A stretch of DNA of 48,531 nt, taken from positions 1-48,531 of the forward strand of contig CANSQM010000020.1 in assembly GCA_947649205.1 (NCBI GenBank). Reading direction: 5' to 3'. Positions 1-8,586 of the stretch are shown piece by piece. Position numbers and translations under genes: made by a program. The stretch is from an uncultured Enterorhabdus sp. (GTDB taxonomy: Bacteria > Actinomycetota > Coriobacteriia > Coriobacteriales > Eggerthellaceae). A model generated the notes under the pieces. That model was given only the letters and a program-made list of their open reading frames with translations, made no database searches and had not been told where the DNA came from. How positions within the stretch are numbered: position 1 is the stretch's first letter; each line of letters opens with the position of its first letter.

Positions 1-8
1 ACCGCCTC

Positions 9-407
9 GTGCGCACCGCCGCCGACAGCCGGGCCGACGGCGCGGGCCGCTTCCCGCTGCTGTGCGCCTTCCGCTGCGCCGGCCGCGGCATCGCCTACGC
101 CTTCGCCTCCCAGCGCAACCTGAAGATCCAGCTCGCCGTGGGCCTGCTCGCGGTGATCGCCGGCCTCGCCCTGGGCATCTCGCGGACCGAGTGGCTCGCC
201 ATCGTGCTGGCCATCATGGTGGTGGCCGTGGCCGAGGTGGTGAACACCGCCGTGGAATCGGTGACCGACCTGGCCAGCCCCGACTGGCACCCTTTGGCCC
301 GGGCCGCCAAGGACGCCGGGGCCGGGGCCGTGCTTCTGGCCTCCGCGGGCTCGGTGGCGGTGGGCCTCATCGTGTTCGTTCCGCACCTGCTGGCCCTCCT
401 TCCCTGA
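9..407 (+). CDS. dgkA: Diacylglycerol/undecaprenol kinase, DgkA family (5' end uncertain)
   Basis: Small integral membrane kinase that phosphorylates undecaprenol or diacylglycerol at the cytoplasmic membrane. The family signature is visible: an Arg-Asn pair before the first membrane segment, two hydrophobic segments, then a Glu-Val-Val-Asn-Thr-Ala-Val-Glu motif (about residues 76-83) followed by Lys-Asp-x-Gly-Ala near residues 101-105; the Glu/Asn residues form the catalytic site in the family. The third membrane segment closes the protein. A GTG at position 9 is the first visible start, but the frame is open to the window edge, so the true start may lie outside. It sits 67 bp upstream of era, the usual ybeY-dgkA-era neighbourhood. 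In Gram-positives this family mostly acts on undecaprenol; substrate here is inferred. Confidence 0.85.
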   Translation: MRTAADSRADGAGRFPLLCAFRCAGRGIAYAFASQRNLKIQLAVGLLAVIAGLALGISRTEWLAIVLAIMVVAVAEVVNTAVESVTDLASPDWHPLARAAKDAGAGAVLLASAGSVAVGLIVFVPHLLALLP

Positions 408-474
408 CCCTCCGACCGTTCCGACCCCCGCACGCCCCCGTCCGCCTCGCGGGCGGCAAACCGAAAGGACACCC

Positions 475-1428
475 GTGGATCTCGACGCCTACTTCGCAGA
501 AAACCCCATGGGGGGCTCGTTCCCCACCAACCCCGACTTCAAGAGCGGCTTCGTCACCCTGGTGGGACGCCCCAACGCGGGCAAGTCAACCCTGCTGAAC
601 GCCATCATGGGCAAGAAGATCGCCATCACCTCCAACACGGCCCAGACCACGCGCCACCGCTTCCGTGCCGTGTACACCACCGATGAGATGCAGATGATCA
701 TCGTGGATACCCCGGGCCTGCACAAGCCCAAGGACGCCCTGGGCGAGGAACTGAACACCTCGGCCATCAAGGCCCTGGAGGACGTGGACGTGGTGGCCAT
801 GCTCATCGACGCCTCCCAGCCCATCGGCCGGGGCGACGAGTGGGTGGCCGAGCAGGTGCGGGCCGCGAAGGGCTCGGCGAAGATCTGCGTGCTCTCCAAG
901 ACCGACATGGCCTCCGATGCCCAGATCAGCGCCCAGCGCGAGGCGGCCGAGGCGCTGTGCGACTGGGACGCCATGGTGGGCCTGTCCTCCACCACGGGTC
1001 GCAACGTGGACGCCTTCGTGGAAGAGGTGCAGTTCCTCTTGCCCGAGGGCCCGGCGTGGTTCCCCGCCGACATGGAGACCGACCAGCCCTTGGAAGTGAT
1101 GGTGGCCGAGTTCATCCGCGAGAAGGTGCTGCGCAACTTCTTCGACGAAGTGCCCCATGCCATCGGCGTGGGGGTGGAGGAGATGGAGTTCGAGGCCCCG
1201 AACCTCTACCGCATCTACGCGGTCATCTACGTGGAGCGCGACAGCCAGAAGGGCATCGTCATCGGCAAGCGCGGCGCCGCCATCAAGCGCATCGGCACCG
1301 AGGCCCGGCGCGACCTGGAGCTTCTCCTGGGATCCAAGGTGTTTCTGGACCTGTCGGTGAAGGTGCGGAAGAACTGGCGGCGCGACGCGAACCAAATTCG
1401 CCGATTCGGTTACGGAGAAGGTGCGTAG
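475..1428 (+). CDS. era: GTPase Era
   Basis: Ras-like GTPase that binds the 3' end of 16S rRNA and assists 30S maturation. The G1 loop GRPNAGKST lies at residues 31-39, the G3 DTPG motif near residue 79 and the G4 SKTD motif near residues 141-144. The C-terminal KH RNA-binding domain follows, with an IGKRGAAIKRIG loop near residues 263-274. The length of 317 aa is about 20 residues above the usual size because of an N-terminal extension of about 25 residues before the G domain. The GTG start at 475 has an AAAGGA ribosome-binding site 7 nt upstream. The gene lies between the kinase gene and a PASTA protein gene, and recO follows further down, the normal era-recO pairing with one gene inserted. 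Confidence 0.95.
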   Translation: MDLDAYFAENPMGGSFPTNPDFKSGFVTLVGRPNAGKSTLLNAIMGKKIAITSNTAQTTRHRFRAVYTTDEMQMIIVDTPGLHKPKDALGEELNTSAIKALEDVDVVAMLIDASQPIGRGDEWVAEQVRAAKGSAKICVLSKTDMASDAQISAQREAAEALCDWDAMVGLSSTTGRNVDAFVEEVQFLLPEGPAWFPADMETDQPLEVMVAEFIREKVLRNFFDEVPHAIGVGVEEMEFEAPNLYRIYAVIYVERDSQKGIVIGKRGAAIKRIGTEARRDLELLLGSKVFLDLSVKVRKNWRRDANQIRRFGYGEGA

Positions 1429-1443
1429 GCGCCGTATCTGCGC

Positions 1444-1449
1444 TACAAT
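1444..1449 (+). promoter_or_regulatory. Possible -10 element upstream of the PASTA protein gene
   Basis: TACAAT lies 34 bp upstream of the ATG at 1483, in the short gap after era. No convincing -35 hexamer is seen at the expected distance, so this is a weak call based on the hexamer alone. Confidence 0.3.
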
Positions 1450-1482
1450 TCTCCCCGACCATACCTTTGAGGAGAGCCGTAG

Positions 1483-3618
1483 ATGAAGTGCCCCCGCTGC
1501 TCGTTCCATAATACCGACGACGCCCCCTTCTGCCAGGAGTGCGGCCACGTGTTCCTGTCCAGCGACCGCATTCCCCCCGTGCCCGATCCGGCCGAGGCGG
1601 AGCGCCGCCGCGATGAGGCGCTCGGGGCCGTGCCGCCGGTGGTGAAGGTGCCCGATATCGAGGTGCCCGAGGCCAAGCCGGCCGTGCGGCCTGCGGTGCC
1701 CGAAGTGGTGCCCGCTGCGCCGCGCACATCCGTGGCCGATCTGGTCGATCCCTTGCCCGAGCCCCCGCGGGAGCCGGACTTCTCCGGCTTCGAGCGCCTC
1801 GTGGACTCGAGCTACGTGCCCCCCGCGCCCGCCAGCAGCGCCGGCGACACCGCCGAGATCCCCGCCGTCCGCGACGAGTACGTGCCCCGGGCCCGCAACT
1901 ACACCCTGGGCCTGTCCCCGCGGGAGCAAAAGAAGCGCGACCGCGAGCAGCGCAAGCTCGAGCGCCAGTTCGCCAAGGCCCAGCAGAAGGAGGAGGCGCG
2001 CCGCATTCGGGAAGAGGCCCGCGCTGCCGCCGAGATCGCCCGCGAGGAGCGGAAAGCGGCCGCGGCTGCCGCCCGGGAAGAACGGCTGGCCGCGGCTGCG
2101 GCCGCCCGGGAAGAGCGCAAGGCCGCCGAGGCCGTGCACGCCCCCGAGGCGGACGAGGCCCTGGCCGCCGGTGCCATGCTGGCCGCAACGGAAGCCGCTG
2201 TGGCTGAGATGGCCGCCGCCAGCGAGCAGGCCGACGAGGCCGTCGCCGCCCCGGACGCCACCGCGGCCCTGAAGCCCGGCGCCCTGGAGCTGCCCGCGGC
2301 CGAGACCGGCATCGTGCCGGTGGGGGAGCGCGCCATCGCGTCCACCGCCGAGACCGAGGCCGCTGCGGAAGACGAGTCCGCAGGCGCCCTTGTGCCGGCC
2401 GCCGAGGCCGGTTCCCTGGAAGCCGCCGGCACCGAGGCGGCGGCGATGGCCCCCCGGAGCACGTCCGCTACGAAGAACCCCCGCGCCAAGGCGGCCGCGG
2501 CCAAGGCCGAGGCCCGCAGCGCCGAGCCGGAAGGCGCGACCCGGGCCGATGCCGCGAAGGGCTCGAAGACCGTCGCCGCACCGGCAAAGAGCACTGCGGA
2601 CAAGAAAACCCCCGCGGCCGAGAAAGCCGCTGCGCCGTCAACCGCCCAGGCCCGGCCGCCTCGTTCCAAGGCCCCCTTCATCATCGGCGCTCTCATCGCC
2701 CTCATCGTGGCCGGCGGCGCCACTGCGGCGGGCACCTACATGGCCGAGATGTGGGGCGGCAAGACCGTTCCCTCCATCGTGGGGCTCTCCCAGGGCGAGG
2801 CCGAGGCCGCCTTGGCCGAGAAGGGCTTCAGCGCCGCCGTGACCGAGGAGAAGTCCGACGAGGCCCCGGGCACCGTGCTCGCCGCCGCCCCCGACGGCGG
2901 CCGGGCCGAGGAGGGGAGCACCGTGGCCCTCACCGTGGCCGTGGCCCGTACCGTGCCCGCCGTGGCGGGGCTCTCTCAGCAGGAGGCCGTCGATCTGCTC
3001 GCCGCCGAGGGGCTCGCCAACGTGGAGGTGACCGAGGAGAAGTCCAACGAGGCCGCCGGTACCGTGCTCGCCGTGACCCCCGAGGCCGGCACCGCCCTCT
3101 TGTCCACCGATGCCGTGACCCTCACCGTGGCCGTGCCCTTCACCGTGCCGGACGTGGCGGGCGCCTCCCGCGACGACGCCGTGGCGGCCCTGGAGGCCGA
3201 GGGCTACGAGGTGGACGTCCAGCGCTACTACACCGAGGACGTGGAGGAGGGCACGGCCGTCTCCACCGACCCGGAGGCCGGCACCGAGCTCGATTCGGGC
3301 AGCGCGGTCACGCTCTACATCGCCAAGTCCCGCGCCGCCGAGCTGCGCGAGCTCACCACCGGGGTGCTGCCCGGGGCCACGCTGACCACCGAGGACGGCA
3401 CCTACCTGGTGAAGGAAGTGAAGAGCACCTCCTACAAGGGGGACGGCGAGGTGAGCTACACCGTCGTGGCAGTGAAGTCCGAGGTGGTGAAGTTCCCCTT
3501 CGGCCTCGGCGAGAAGACCTACTACGACGAGAAGAACCCCGTGACCCTCGAGGGCGGCCTGGTCTGGAACGACAACGACAAGGTCTCCTACGCCAACCCC
3601 GAGATCACCCTGCCCTAG
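1483..3618 (+). CDS. Zinc-ribbon, single-pass membrane protein with three PASTA-like repeats
   Basis: Not a named family. The N-terminus has a CPRC-x10-CQEC zinc ribbon (residues 3-20). A long Ala/Glu/Pro-rich stretch follows, with a charged helical repeat of REERKAAAAAA type around residues 180-215 that should form a coiled coil. A single membrane segment lies near residues 395-418. After it come three tandem PASTA-like units (about 423-488, 489-553 and 555-620), each opening with a VP-x-VAG-like motif and containing the G-T-V-x2-x2-P turn, then a beta-rich C-terminal region. PASTA domains bind peptidoglycan or muropeptides in known kinases and PBPs; here no kinase domain is attached, so a wall-sensing or scaffolding role is only inference. 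The ATG at 1483 has a GAGGAG ribosome-binding site. The gene lies between era and recO. Confidence 0.75.
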   Translation: MKCPRCSFHNTDDAPFCQECGHVFLSSDRIPPVPDPAEAERRRDEALGAVPPVVKVPDIEVPEAKPAVRPAVPEVVPAAPRTSVADLVDPLPEPPREPDFSGFERLVDSSYVPPAPASSAGDTAEIPAVRDEYVPRARNYTLGLSPREQKKRDREQRKLERQFAKAQQKEEARRIREEARAAAEIAREERKAAAAAAREERLAAAAAAREERKAAEAVHAPEADEALAAGAMLAATEAAVAEMAAASEQADEAVAAPDATAALKPGALELPAAETGIVPVGERAIASTAETEAAAEDESAGALVPAAEAGSLEAAGTEAAAMAPRSTSATKNPRAKAAAAKAEARSAEPEGATRADAAKGSKTVAAPAKSTADKKTPAAEKAAAPSTAQARPPRSKAPFIIGALIALIVAGGATAAGTYMAEMWGGKTVPSIVGLSQGEAEAALAEKGFSAAVTEEKSDEAPGTVLAAAPDGGRAEEGSTVALTVAVARTVPAVAGLSQQEAVDLLAAEGLANVEVTEEKSNEAAGTVLAVTPEAGTALLSTDAVTLTVAVPFTVPDVAGASRDDAVAALEAEGYEVDVQRYYTEDVEEGTAVSTDPEAGTELDSGSAVTLYIAKSRAAELRELTTGVLPGATLTTEDGTYLVKEVKSTSYKGDGEVSYTVVAVKSEVVKFPFGLGEKTYYDEKNPVTLEGGLVWNDNDKVSYANPEITLP

Positions 3619-3631
3619 GGCGGCGCGAGCG

Positions 3632-4399
3632 GTGTCCCAGCCCACCTACCCTCTGCGCGCCCTGGTGCTGCGCCGCACGAAGCTGGGGGAGAGCGACCTC
3701 ATCCTCACCCTGCTCGCTGCCGACGGCAGCCTGGCCAAGGCCGTGGCCAAGGGGGCCCGCAAGCCCACGAGCTCCTTCGCAGCCCGCACCGAGCCCCTCT
3801 GCGTCGTCGATCTTCTGTGCGCCCGGGGCCGCAGCCTCGACATTGTGAAGGAGGCGCGGCTCGCCGGCGCCCACGACCCGCTGCGCCGCGGCATCGAGGC
3901 CTCGGCCGCGGCCCTGCCCTTGCTGGAGCTGGCCGGTCGCGTGGCCCAGGACGGTCTGGAAAATCCGCGGCTGTTCCAATCCATCACCCGGGTCCTCGAC
4001 GTCATGGACGGCACCGATGACAACCACCGCCTGGCCCTGGCCGCCGCCGCGCTCGTGAAGCTGCTCGCCTTCTCGGGGCTGCGGCCGAGCCTCGAGACCT
4101 GCGTGGGCTGCGGCGTCCCCATCGCCCTGGAGGAGGGGGCTCGCGTGCCCTTCTCGGCCATCGAGGGAGGTGCGGTCTGCCCCGTCTGCCGCCCGCACCT
4201 GGAGACGGTTCCCGTGGAGGCGGCCACCCTGTGCTGGGCCCAGTACTTTCTCGGCAGCCCCTTCGATGCCCTGGCCGCCGGGCCGGCCGATCCCTCGGCT
4301 TCCTTCGCCGTGCTGCACCTCGTTCAGGCCCTCGTGCGGGCCCACGTGGGCAGCCCCCTGAAGTCCCTGGAGTTCCTCTTCACGAGCGGCCTGTTCTGA
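3632..4399 (+). CDS. recO: DNA repair protein RecO
   Basis: RecO anneals single strands and loads RecA with RecR in the RecFOR pathway. The N-terminal OB-fold region (residues 5-80) has the family's [19 protein letters not shown] opening. A zinc-binding knuckle with CVGCG near residue 156 and CPVCRPH near residue 185 lies in the C-terminal helical part, as in many RecO proteins. The length of 255 aa is typical. The GTG at 3632 starts 13 nt after the PASTA gene stop. The link to era nearby is a widely conserved neighbourhood. Confidence 0.9.
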   Translation: MSQPTYPLRALVLRRTKLGESDLILTLLAADGSLAKAVAKGARKPTSSFAARTEPLCVVDLLCARGRSLDIVKEARLAGAHDPLRRGIEASAAALPLLELAGRVAQDGLENPRLFQSITRVLDVMDGTDDNHRLALAAAALVKLLAFSGLRPSLETCVGCGVPIALEEGARVPFSAIEGGAVCPVCRPHLETVPVEAATLCWAQYFLGSPFDALAAGPADPSASFAVLHLVQALVRAHVGSPLKSLEFLFTSGLF

Positions 4400-4688
4400 C
4401 CCGGCGGCAAGGGCCATGCCCTTGCCGCTGCTCGCGAGCCTCCTCGTCCGGCCATGGCCCGCGAAGCGCTTCCATCCCAGTGCGCCCTGTGCAGATACGG
4501 TGACGCTGGCGGAATGGGGCCTTGTGGATGGGGGAGCGCTCGCCTATACTGGGCAAGCTGTGCAAACAGCCCATCGGCCCCTAGCTCGAATGCGCCACCC
4601 GCTTTCCCGCTCGGAGCCGACGATAAGGAAGAGCCGCGGAAAGCGGCGAAGGCACGCGGGGCATTCCCGCAGAAGAAAGGTGGCACTC
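4400..4688 (+). promoter_or_regulatory. rpsO promoter and 5' leader
   Basis: This 289-bp gap holds the rpsO control region. A good sigma-70-type promoter is visible: TTGTGG at 4522-4527, a 17-bp spacer and TATACT at 4545-4550, giving a leader of about 130 nt. The leader contains a small hairpin (GCCGC/GCGGC around 4633-4647) before the AAAGG ribosome-binding site. S15 represses its own mRNA through leader structures in several phyla; whether this leader binds S15 is inference. The first 120 bp after recO show nothing clear. Confidence 0.6.
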
Positions 4689-4976
4689 ATGGCCAACAAG
4701 GACAGCATCTCCAAGGAGCGCACTGCTGAGCTCATGCGCGAGTTCGGCAAGAACGAGCAGGACTCCGGCTCCGCCGAGGTGCAGGTGGCGATCCTCTCCG
4801 AGCGCATCCGCAACCTCACCGAGCACCTGAAGGTGCACAAGAAGGACAACCACACCCGTCGCGGCCTCATGATGCTCATCGGTAAGCGCCGCGGTATGCT
4901 GAAGTACATCAAGAACCGCAACATCGACGAGTACCGCGAGCTCATCAAGAAGCTCGGCATCCGCGACAACATCTAG
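4689..4976 (+). CDS. rpsO: 30S ribosomal protein S15
   Basis: Primary 16S rRNA-binding protein of the small-subunit platform. The 95-aa product carries the family core around residues 35-75, including [18 protein letters not shown] and a GKRRGMLKY segment, and ends in the usual IRDNI-like tail. The ATG at 4689 follows an AAAGG ribosome-binding site; an in-frame open stretch upstream is only leader. It is followed by a terminator hairpin and then pnp, the widely conserved rpsO-pnp arrangement. Confidence 0.97.
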   Translation: MANKDSISKERTAELMREFGKNEQDSGSAEVQVAILSERIRNLTEHLKVHKKDNHTRRGLMMLIGKRRGMLKYIKNRNIDEYRELIKKLGIRDNI

Positions 4977-4988
4977 TTCGAGCAGGTA

Positions 4989-5011
4989 CGGGGCCCCTCG
5001 GGGCCCCGTTT
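4989..5011 (+). terminator. Terminator after rpsO
   Basis: A very GC-rich inverted repeat, CGGGGCCCC at 4989-4997 and GGGGCCCCG at 5000-5008, is followed by TTT. The tight centre means the real loop is larger than two bases. It probably partly terminates rpsO transcription before pnp. Confidence 0.65.
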
Positions 5012-5092
5012 GCTGTATAGAGCGGTCGTAGGCGCAAGGGTGCGCCGCGGTCGCGGGGGCGGGGGAATATAAGTAGCCCGAACCCGAAGGAG

Positions 5093-5116
5093 CTTCCGCG
5101 CAATGAGGTGCGGAAG
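5093..5116 (+). promoter_or_regulatory. Stem-loop in the pnp leader
   Basis: CTTCCGC (5093-5099) pairs with GCGGAAG (5110-5116), leaving a 10-nt loop, 20 nt before the pnp start. In enterobacteria the pnp leader hairpin is cut by RNase III and then degraded by PNPase for autoregulation; the same role here is only a suggestion by position. Confidence 0.4.
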
Positions 5117-5136
5117 GCGAAGAGAAAGAAAGCACT

Positions 5137-7359
5137 ATGACCAAGATTGTCGAAGAATTCGAGTTGTACGGCAAGCAGTACCGCCTGGAGACGGGCGAGC
5201 TGGCCAAGCAGGCCACGGGCGCGGTGCTCGTCACCTGCGGCGAGACGAGCGTGCTCGTGACCGCCGTCGTCTCCAACCAGGAGCGCGACTACGACTTCTT
5301 CCCCCTGACCGTCGACTACATCGAGAAGATGTACGCCGTGGGCCGCATCCCCGGCGGCTACCTGAAGCGCGAGGCGAAGCCGTCCGACCACGGCACGCTG
5401 GTGGCCCGCATGGTGGACCGTCCCATCCGCCCCGGTTTCCCCGACGGCTACAAGAACGAGGTGCACATCGTCGCCACCCCCCTCGTGATCGACGAGGAGC
5501 ACCTGCCCGACACCATCTGCGTGGCCGGTGCCAGCGCGGCCCTGCTCGTGGGCGGCGCCCCCTTCGACGGCCCGGCCGCCGCGGTGCGCATCGGCCGCAA
5601 TGCCGAGACCGGCGAGTTCATCGTGAACCCCACCAACACCGAGATGGAGACCTCCGACCTGGAGCTGACCATCGCCGGCACCGCCGACTACATCTCCATG
5701 GTGGAGGCCGGTGCCGACGAGATCTCCGAGGAGGACATGCTGGCCGCCATGACCTTCGGCCAGGAGGCCATCGCCGCCTTCTGCGAGAAGCAGGCCGCCT
5801 TCCTCGCCCGCGTGAACCCCACCCCCATGGAGTACAAAATCCACGTGGCCGACCCGTCCGTGGCCGAGCGCGTGGATGCCCACTTGGCCGAGATGTCCGC
5901 GGCCCTGAAGGACGCCGACAAGGCCGCCCGCATGGGCAAGGTGGAAGAGCTCAAGGCCTCCATCACCGAGAACGACTTCACCGAGGAGGAGCGCACTGCC
6001 TGGGGCAGCGACATCAAGGCCGCGCTCAAGTCCCTGGAGAAGCGGGCCATGCGCGCCATGATCATCGAGACCGGCGAGCGCGTCGACGGCCGCAGCGCCG
6101 ATGAGATCCGCCCGCTCTACATCGTGCCGGGCTACCTGCCCCGCGTCCACGGCTCCGGCCTGTTCCAGCGCGGCCAGACCCAGGTCATGTCCGTGTGCAC
6201 CCTCGGTATGCTCAACGAGTGGCAGCGCCTCGACACCATCTGGCCCGAAGAGGGCAAGCGCTACATGCACCAGTACAACTTCCCGCCCTACTGCACCGGC
6301 GAGACCGGCCGCATGGGCGCCCCGAAGCGTCGCGAGGTGGGCCATGGCGCCCTGGCCGAGCGCGCCATCCTGCCGGTGCTGCCCGACACCGACGCCTTCC
6401 CCTACGCCATCCGCGTGGTGAGCGAGGTGCTGGAGTCCAACGGCTCGTCGTCCATGGCCTCCACCTGCGGTTCCTGCCTGGCCCTCATGGACGCCGGCGT
6501 GCCGATCTCGGCCCCCGTGTCCGGCGTGGCCATGGGGCTCATCAAGGAGGGCGACGACGTGGTCGTGCTCTCCGACATCCAGGGCATCGAGGACTTCCTC
6601 GGCGACATGGACTTCAAGGTGTGCGGCACCCCGGCTGGCATCACCGCCCTGCAGATGGACAACAAGGCCAAGGGCCTGTCCGTGGAGATTCTCGCCCGCG
6701 CCCTGAAGCAGGCCCACGAGGGTCGCGCCCACATCCTTGAGGCGATGCTCGCCACCATCGACGGCCCCCGCGCCGAGATGAAGGAGACCGCGCCGCGCAT
6801 CGAGACCATCAAGATCCCCGTGGACAAGATCCGCGACGTCATCGGCAGCGGCGGCAAGGTCGTCCGCGGCATCCAGGAGGAGACCGGCGCCTCCATCGAC
6901 ATCCAGGAGGACGGCACCATCCACGTGGGTGCGGTGTCCGGTACCGCCATGGAGGCTGCCAAGGCCATGATCCTCGGCATCGTGAAGGAGCCCGAGGTGG
7001 GAGAGGAGTTCGAGGGCGAAGTCGTCGGCATCAAGGACTTCGGCGCCTTCGTGAAGCTGACCCCCGGCAAGGACGGCCTGCTGCACATCTCGCGCGTGGC
7101 CAACGGCCGCGTGGGGAAGGTGGAGGACGTGCTGAACCTCGGCGACGTCATCAAGGTCGTGGTGCTGGAAGTGGATCCGAAGACCGGCAAGATCTCCCTG
7201 GACCGCCTCGACAAGCCCGATGCCCCCGAGGGAAGCGCCCCGGCCCGTCGCGAGGATCGCGGCGACCGCGGTCACGGCCACGGCGAGCGTCGCGAGCGCC
7301 GAGAGGACAACCGTCCCGGTCGCGCCGGCCGCACCCCGCGCCGTCGTCACGAGGGCTAG
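5137..7359 (+). CDS. pnp: Polyribonucleotide nucleotidyltransferase (PNPase)
   Basis: Phosphorolytic 3'-5' exoribonuclease of mRNA decay. The 740-aa protein has the full architecture: first RNase PH core (about residues 10-145), an all-helical linker, second RNase PH core (about 320-550) with the GSSSMASTCGS active-site region near residues 433-443, a KH domain (about 555-615, GSGGKVVRGIQ) and an S1 domain (about 625-700, FEGEVVGIKDFGAFV). A basic Arg/Gly-rich tail of about 35 residues ends it, as often seen in actinobacterial PNPases. The ATG at 5137 is preceded by a purine-rich stretch. With RNase J and RNase Y also present here, the window holds most of a Gram-positive mRNA decay set. Confidence 0.97.
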   Translation: MTKIVEEFELYGKQYRLETGELAKQATGAVLVTCGETSVLVTAVVSNQERDYDFFPLTVDYIEKMYAVGRIPGGYLKREAKPSDHGTLVARMVDRPIRPGFPDGYKNEVHIVATPLVIDEEHLPDTICVAGASAALLVGGAPFDGPAAAVRIGRNAETGEFIVNPTNTEMETSDLELTIAGTADYISMVEAGADEISEEDMLAAMTFGQEAIAAFCEKQAAFLARVNPTPMEYKIHVADPSVAERVDAHLAEMSAALKDADKAARMGKVEELKASITENDFTEEERTAWGSDIKAALKSLEKRAMRAMIIETGERVDGRSADEIRPLYIVPGYLPRVHGSGLFQRGQTQVMSVCTLGMLNEWQRLDTIWPEEGKRYMHQYNFPPYCTGETGRMGAPKRREVGHGALAERAILPVLPDTDAFPYAIRVVSEVLESNGSSSMASTCGSCLALMDAGVPISAPVSGVAMGLIKEGDDVVVLSDIQGIEDFLGDMDFKVCGTPAGITALQMDNKAKGLSVEILARALKQAHEGRAHILEAMLATIDGPRAEMKETAPRIETIKIPVDKIRDVIGSGGKVVRGIQEETGASIDIQEDGTIHVGAVSGTAMEAAKAMILGIVKEPEVGEEFEGEVVGIKDFGAFVKLTPGKDGLLHISRVANGRVGKVEDVLNLGDVIKVVVLEVDPKTGKISLDRLDKPDAPEGSAPARREDRGDRGHGHGERRERREDNRPGRAGRTPRRRHEG

Positions 7360-7381
7360 GCCCCCGCATTTCGCAGGACAC

Positions 7382-7444
7382 CGGTGCCAGGGCAGGTCTC
7401 TGGCACCGATAGGGCCGTGAAGCCTACGGCCCTTCCCTCCTTTT
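7382..7444 (+). terminator. Tandem hairpins after pnp, terminator-like
   Basis: Two hairpins follow pnp: CGGTGCCAG (7382-7390) with CTGGCACCG (7400-7408), and AGGGCCGT (7411-7418) with ACGGCCCT (7426-7433). The second is followed by a pyrimidine run ending in TTTT at 7441-7444. Together they look like the end of the rpsO-pnp transcript. Confidence 0.6.
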
Positions 7445-7461
7445 GGGGCTCGTCGCCCGTC

Positions 7462-7570
7462 GGAGGGCGGCGGCACCTTGATTCGCTCGGACAGTCCTCG
7501 CTTTGGAGAACAGTCCACCGGCTGTTCCCGTCGCTGCGGAGCTCGCTCGGTCAAGGCGCCGCCGCCCTCC
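7462..7570. repeat. Long inverted repeat between pnp and dapB
   Basis: Two 20-nt arms, 7462-7481 and 7551-7570, are reverse complements except for one base and enclose 69 nt. Inside lies a smaller hairpin, GAACAG (7508-7513) with CTGTTC (7522-7527). This fits a mobile palindromic repeat or a structured RNA in the dapB leader. It does not show the core of a lysine riboswitch that I could recognise. Confidence 0.55.
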
Positions 7571-7617
7571 TCCATGCTCTTATCCACTTGTATTCAATGA
7601 GAAGCGAGGAGGTCTTC

Positions 7618-8391
7618 ATGATCAACGTTGCTGTGGCCGGGTGCGCCGGCCGTATGGGCTCGGCGGTGGTAGACGCCGTGACCGCCGCCAACGACATGAC
7701 TGTGGTCTGCGGCATCGATCCTCATGCCGCGGGCGCGGAAGGCGCCTTCCCCGTGTTCGCCACCGTGGCCGAGGCTCTCGACGCCGTGGACGCCGACGTG
7801 CTCGTGGACTTCACCCAGCCCGCTGTCGTGGCCGGCAACCTCGCCGAGGCGCTGCCCCGGGGCGTGGACTGCGTCGTGGGCACCACGGGCCTGGCCACCG
7901 CCACCCTGGAGGAGCTGGCCTCCATCGCGCCGGCGGGCACGGCCCTGTTCTACGCGCCGAACTTCACCACCGGCGCCGTGCTCATGATGGAGTTTGCCAA
8001 GGCCGCCGCGCCCTATTTCCCCGAGGCCGAGGTCATCGAGTTCCACCACTGCAACAAGAAGGACGCTCCCTCGGGCACGGCCGTGCGGACGGCCCAGCTC
8101 ATCGCCGAGGCGCGCAGCCCCCGCGTGAGCGAGGCCCCCGGCCGCGAGACCGAGATGCCCGGGGCCGAGGGGGCCCGGGGCGCGCTCGTGGAGGGGGTGC
8201 CGGTCCATGCCGTGCGCTCCATGGGCTACGTGGCCTCCCAGGAAGTGATCTTCGGCTCCCTCGGCCAGACCCTCACCATCCGCCACGACTCGTGGGACCG
8301 CACCTCCTACATGCCCGGCGTGCTGCTGGGCATCCGCAGCGTGGGGGAGCGCGAGGGGCTCATCGTGGGCCTCGAGACCTTCATGGACTAG
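7618..8391 (+). CDS. dapB: 4-hydroxy-tetrahydrodipicolinate reductase
   Basis: NAD(P)H-dependent second committed step of the diaminopimelate/lysine pathway. The N-terminal Rossmann glycine motif VAGCAGRMG covers residues 5-13, the VGTTG segment lies near residues 88-92, and the substrate-binding motif with EFHHCNKKDAPSGTA covers roughly residues 140-155. The length of 257 aa is typical. The ATG at 7618 has a strong GAGGAGG ribosome-binding site; longer in-frame sequence upstream falls in the palindromic spacer and is not coding. dapA follows 195 bp downstream. Confidence 0.95.
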   Translation: MINVAVAGCAGRMGSAVVDAVTAANDMTVVCGIDPHAAGAEGAFPVFATVAEALDAVDADVLVDFTQPAVVAGNLAEALPRGVDCVVGTTGLATATLEELASIAPAGTALFYAPNFTTGAVLMMEFAKAAAPYFPEAEVIEFHHCNKKDAPSGTAVRTAQLIAEARSPRVSEAPGRETEMPGAEGARGALVEGVPVHAVRSMGYVASQEVIFGSLGQTLTIRHDSWDRTSYMPGVLLGIRSVGEREGLIVGLETFMD

Positions 8392-8520
8392 GGCCGCGGC
8401 CCCCACACCGCCGCTTCCGCTTCCGCGATCATTCCCGGGCGAGCGTTCCGACAGGGCCGCTCGCCTTGTGCGTTTGGCGAACTTCCGCGAGCCCGGGCCC
8501 TCCGAGGCGAACATCAGTGG

Positions 8521-8526
8521 CATAAT
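8521..8526 (+). promoter_or_regulatory. Possible dapA -10 element
   Basis: CATAAT lies 61 bp before the dapA start in the 195-bp dapB-dapA gap. No clear -35 box accompanies it. The rest of the gap shows no strong structure. Confidence 0.3.
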
Positions 8527-8586
8527 AGCCAGTGAGTTGATTGGCAGGGGCCCCGCGCCCCGGCATTCGCCTAAGGAGAAACACCG

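Noticed and set aside
4945..7587. 880-codon open frame on the minus strand opposite pnp
   Set aside because: Shadow of high-GC codon use: His/Gly/Leu-rich with no domain, while pnp on the plus strand is complete.
7360..7617. Lysine riboswitch upstream of dapB
   Set aside because: The inverted repeat there does not show the multi-helix core of a lysine riboswitch, and the length does not fit.
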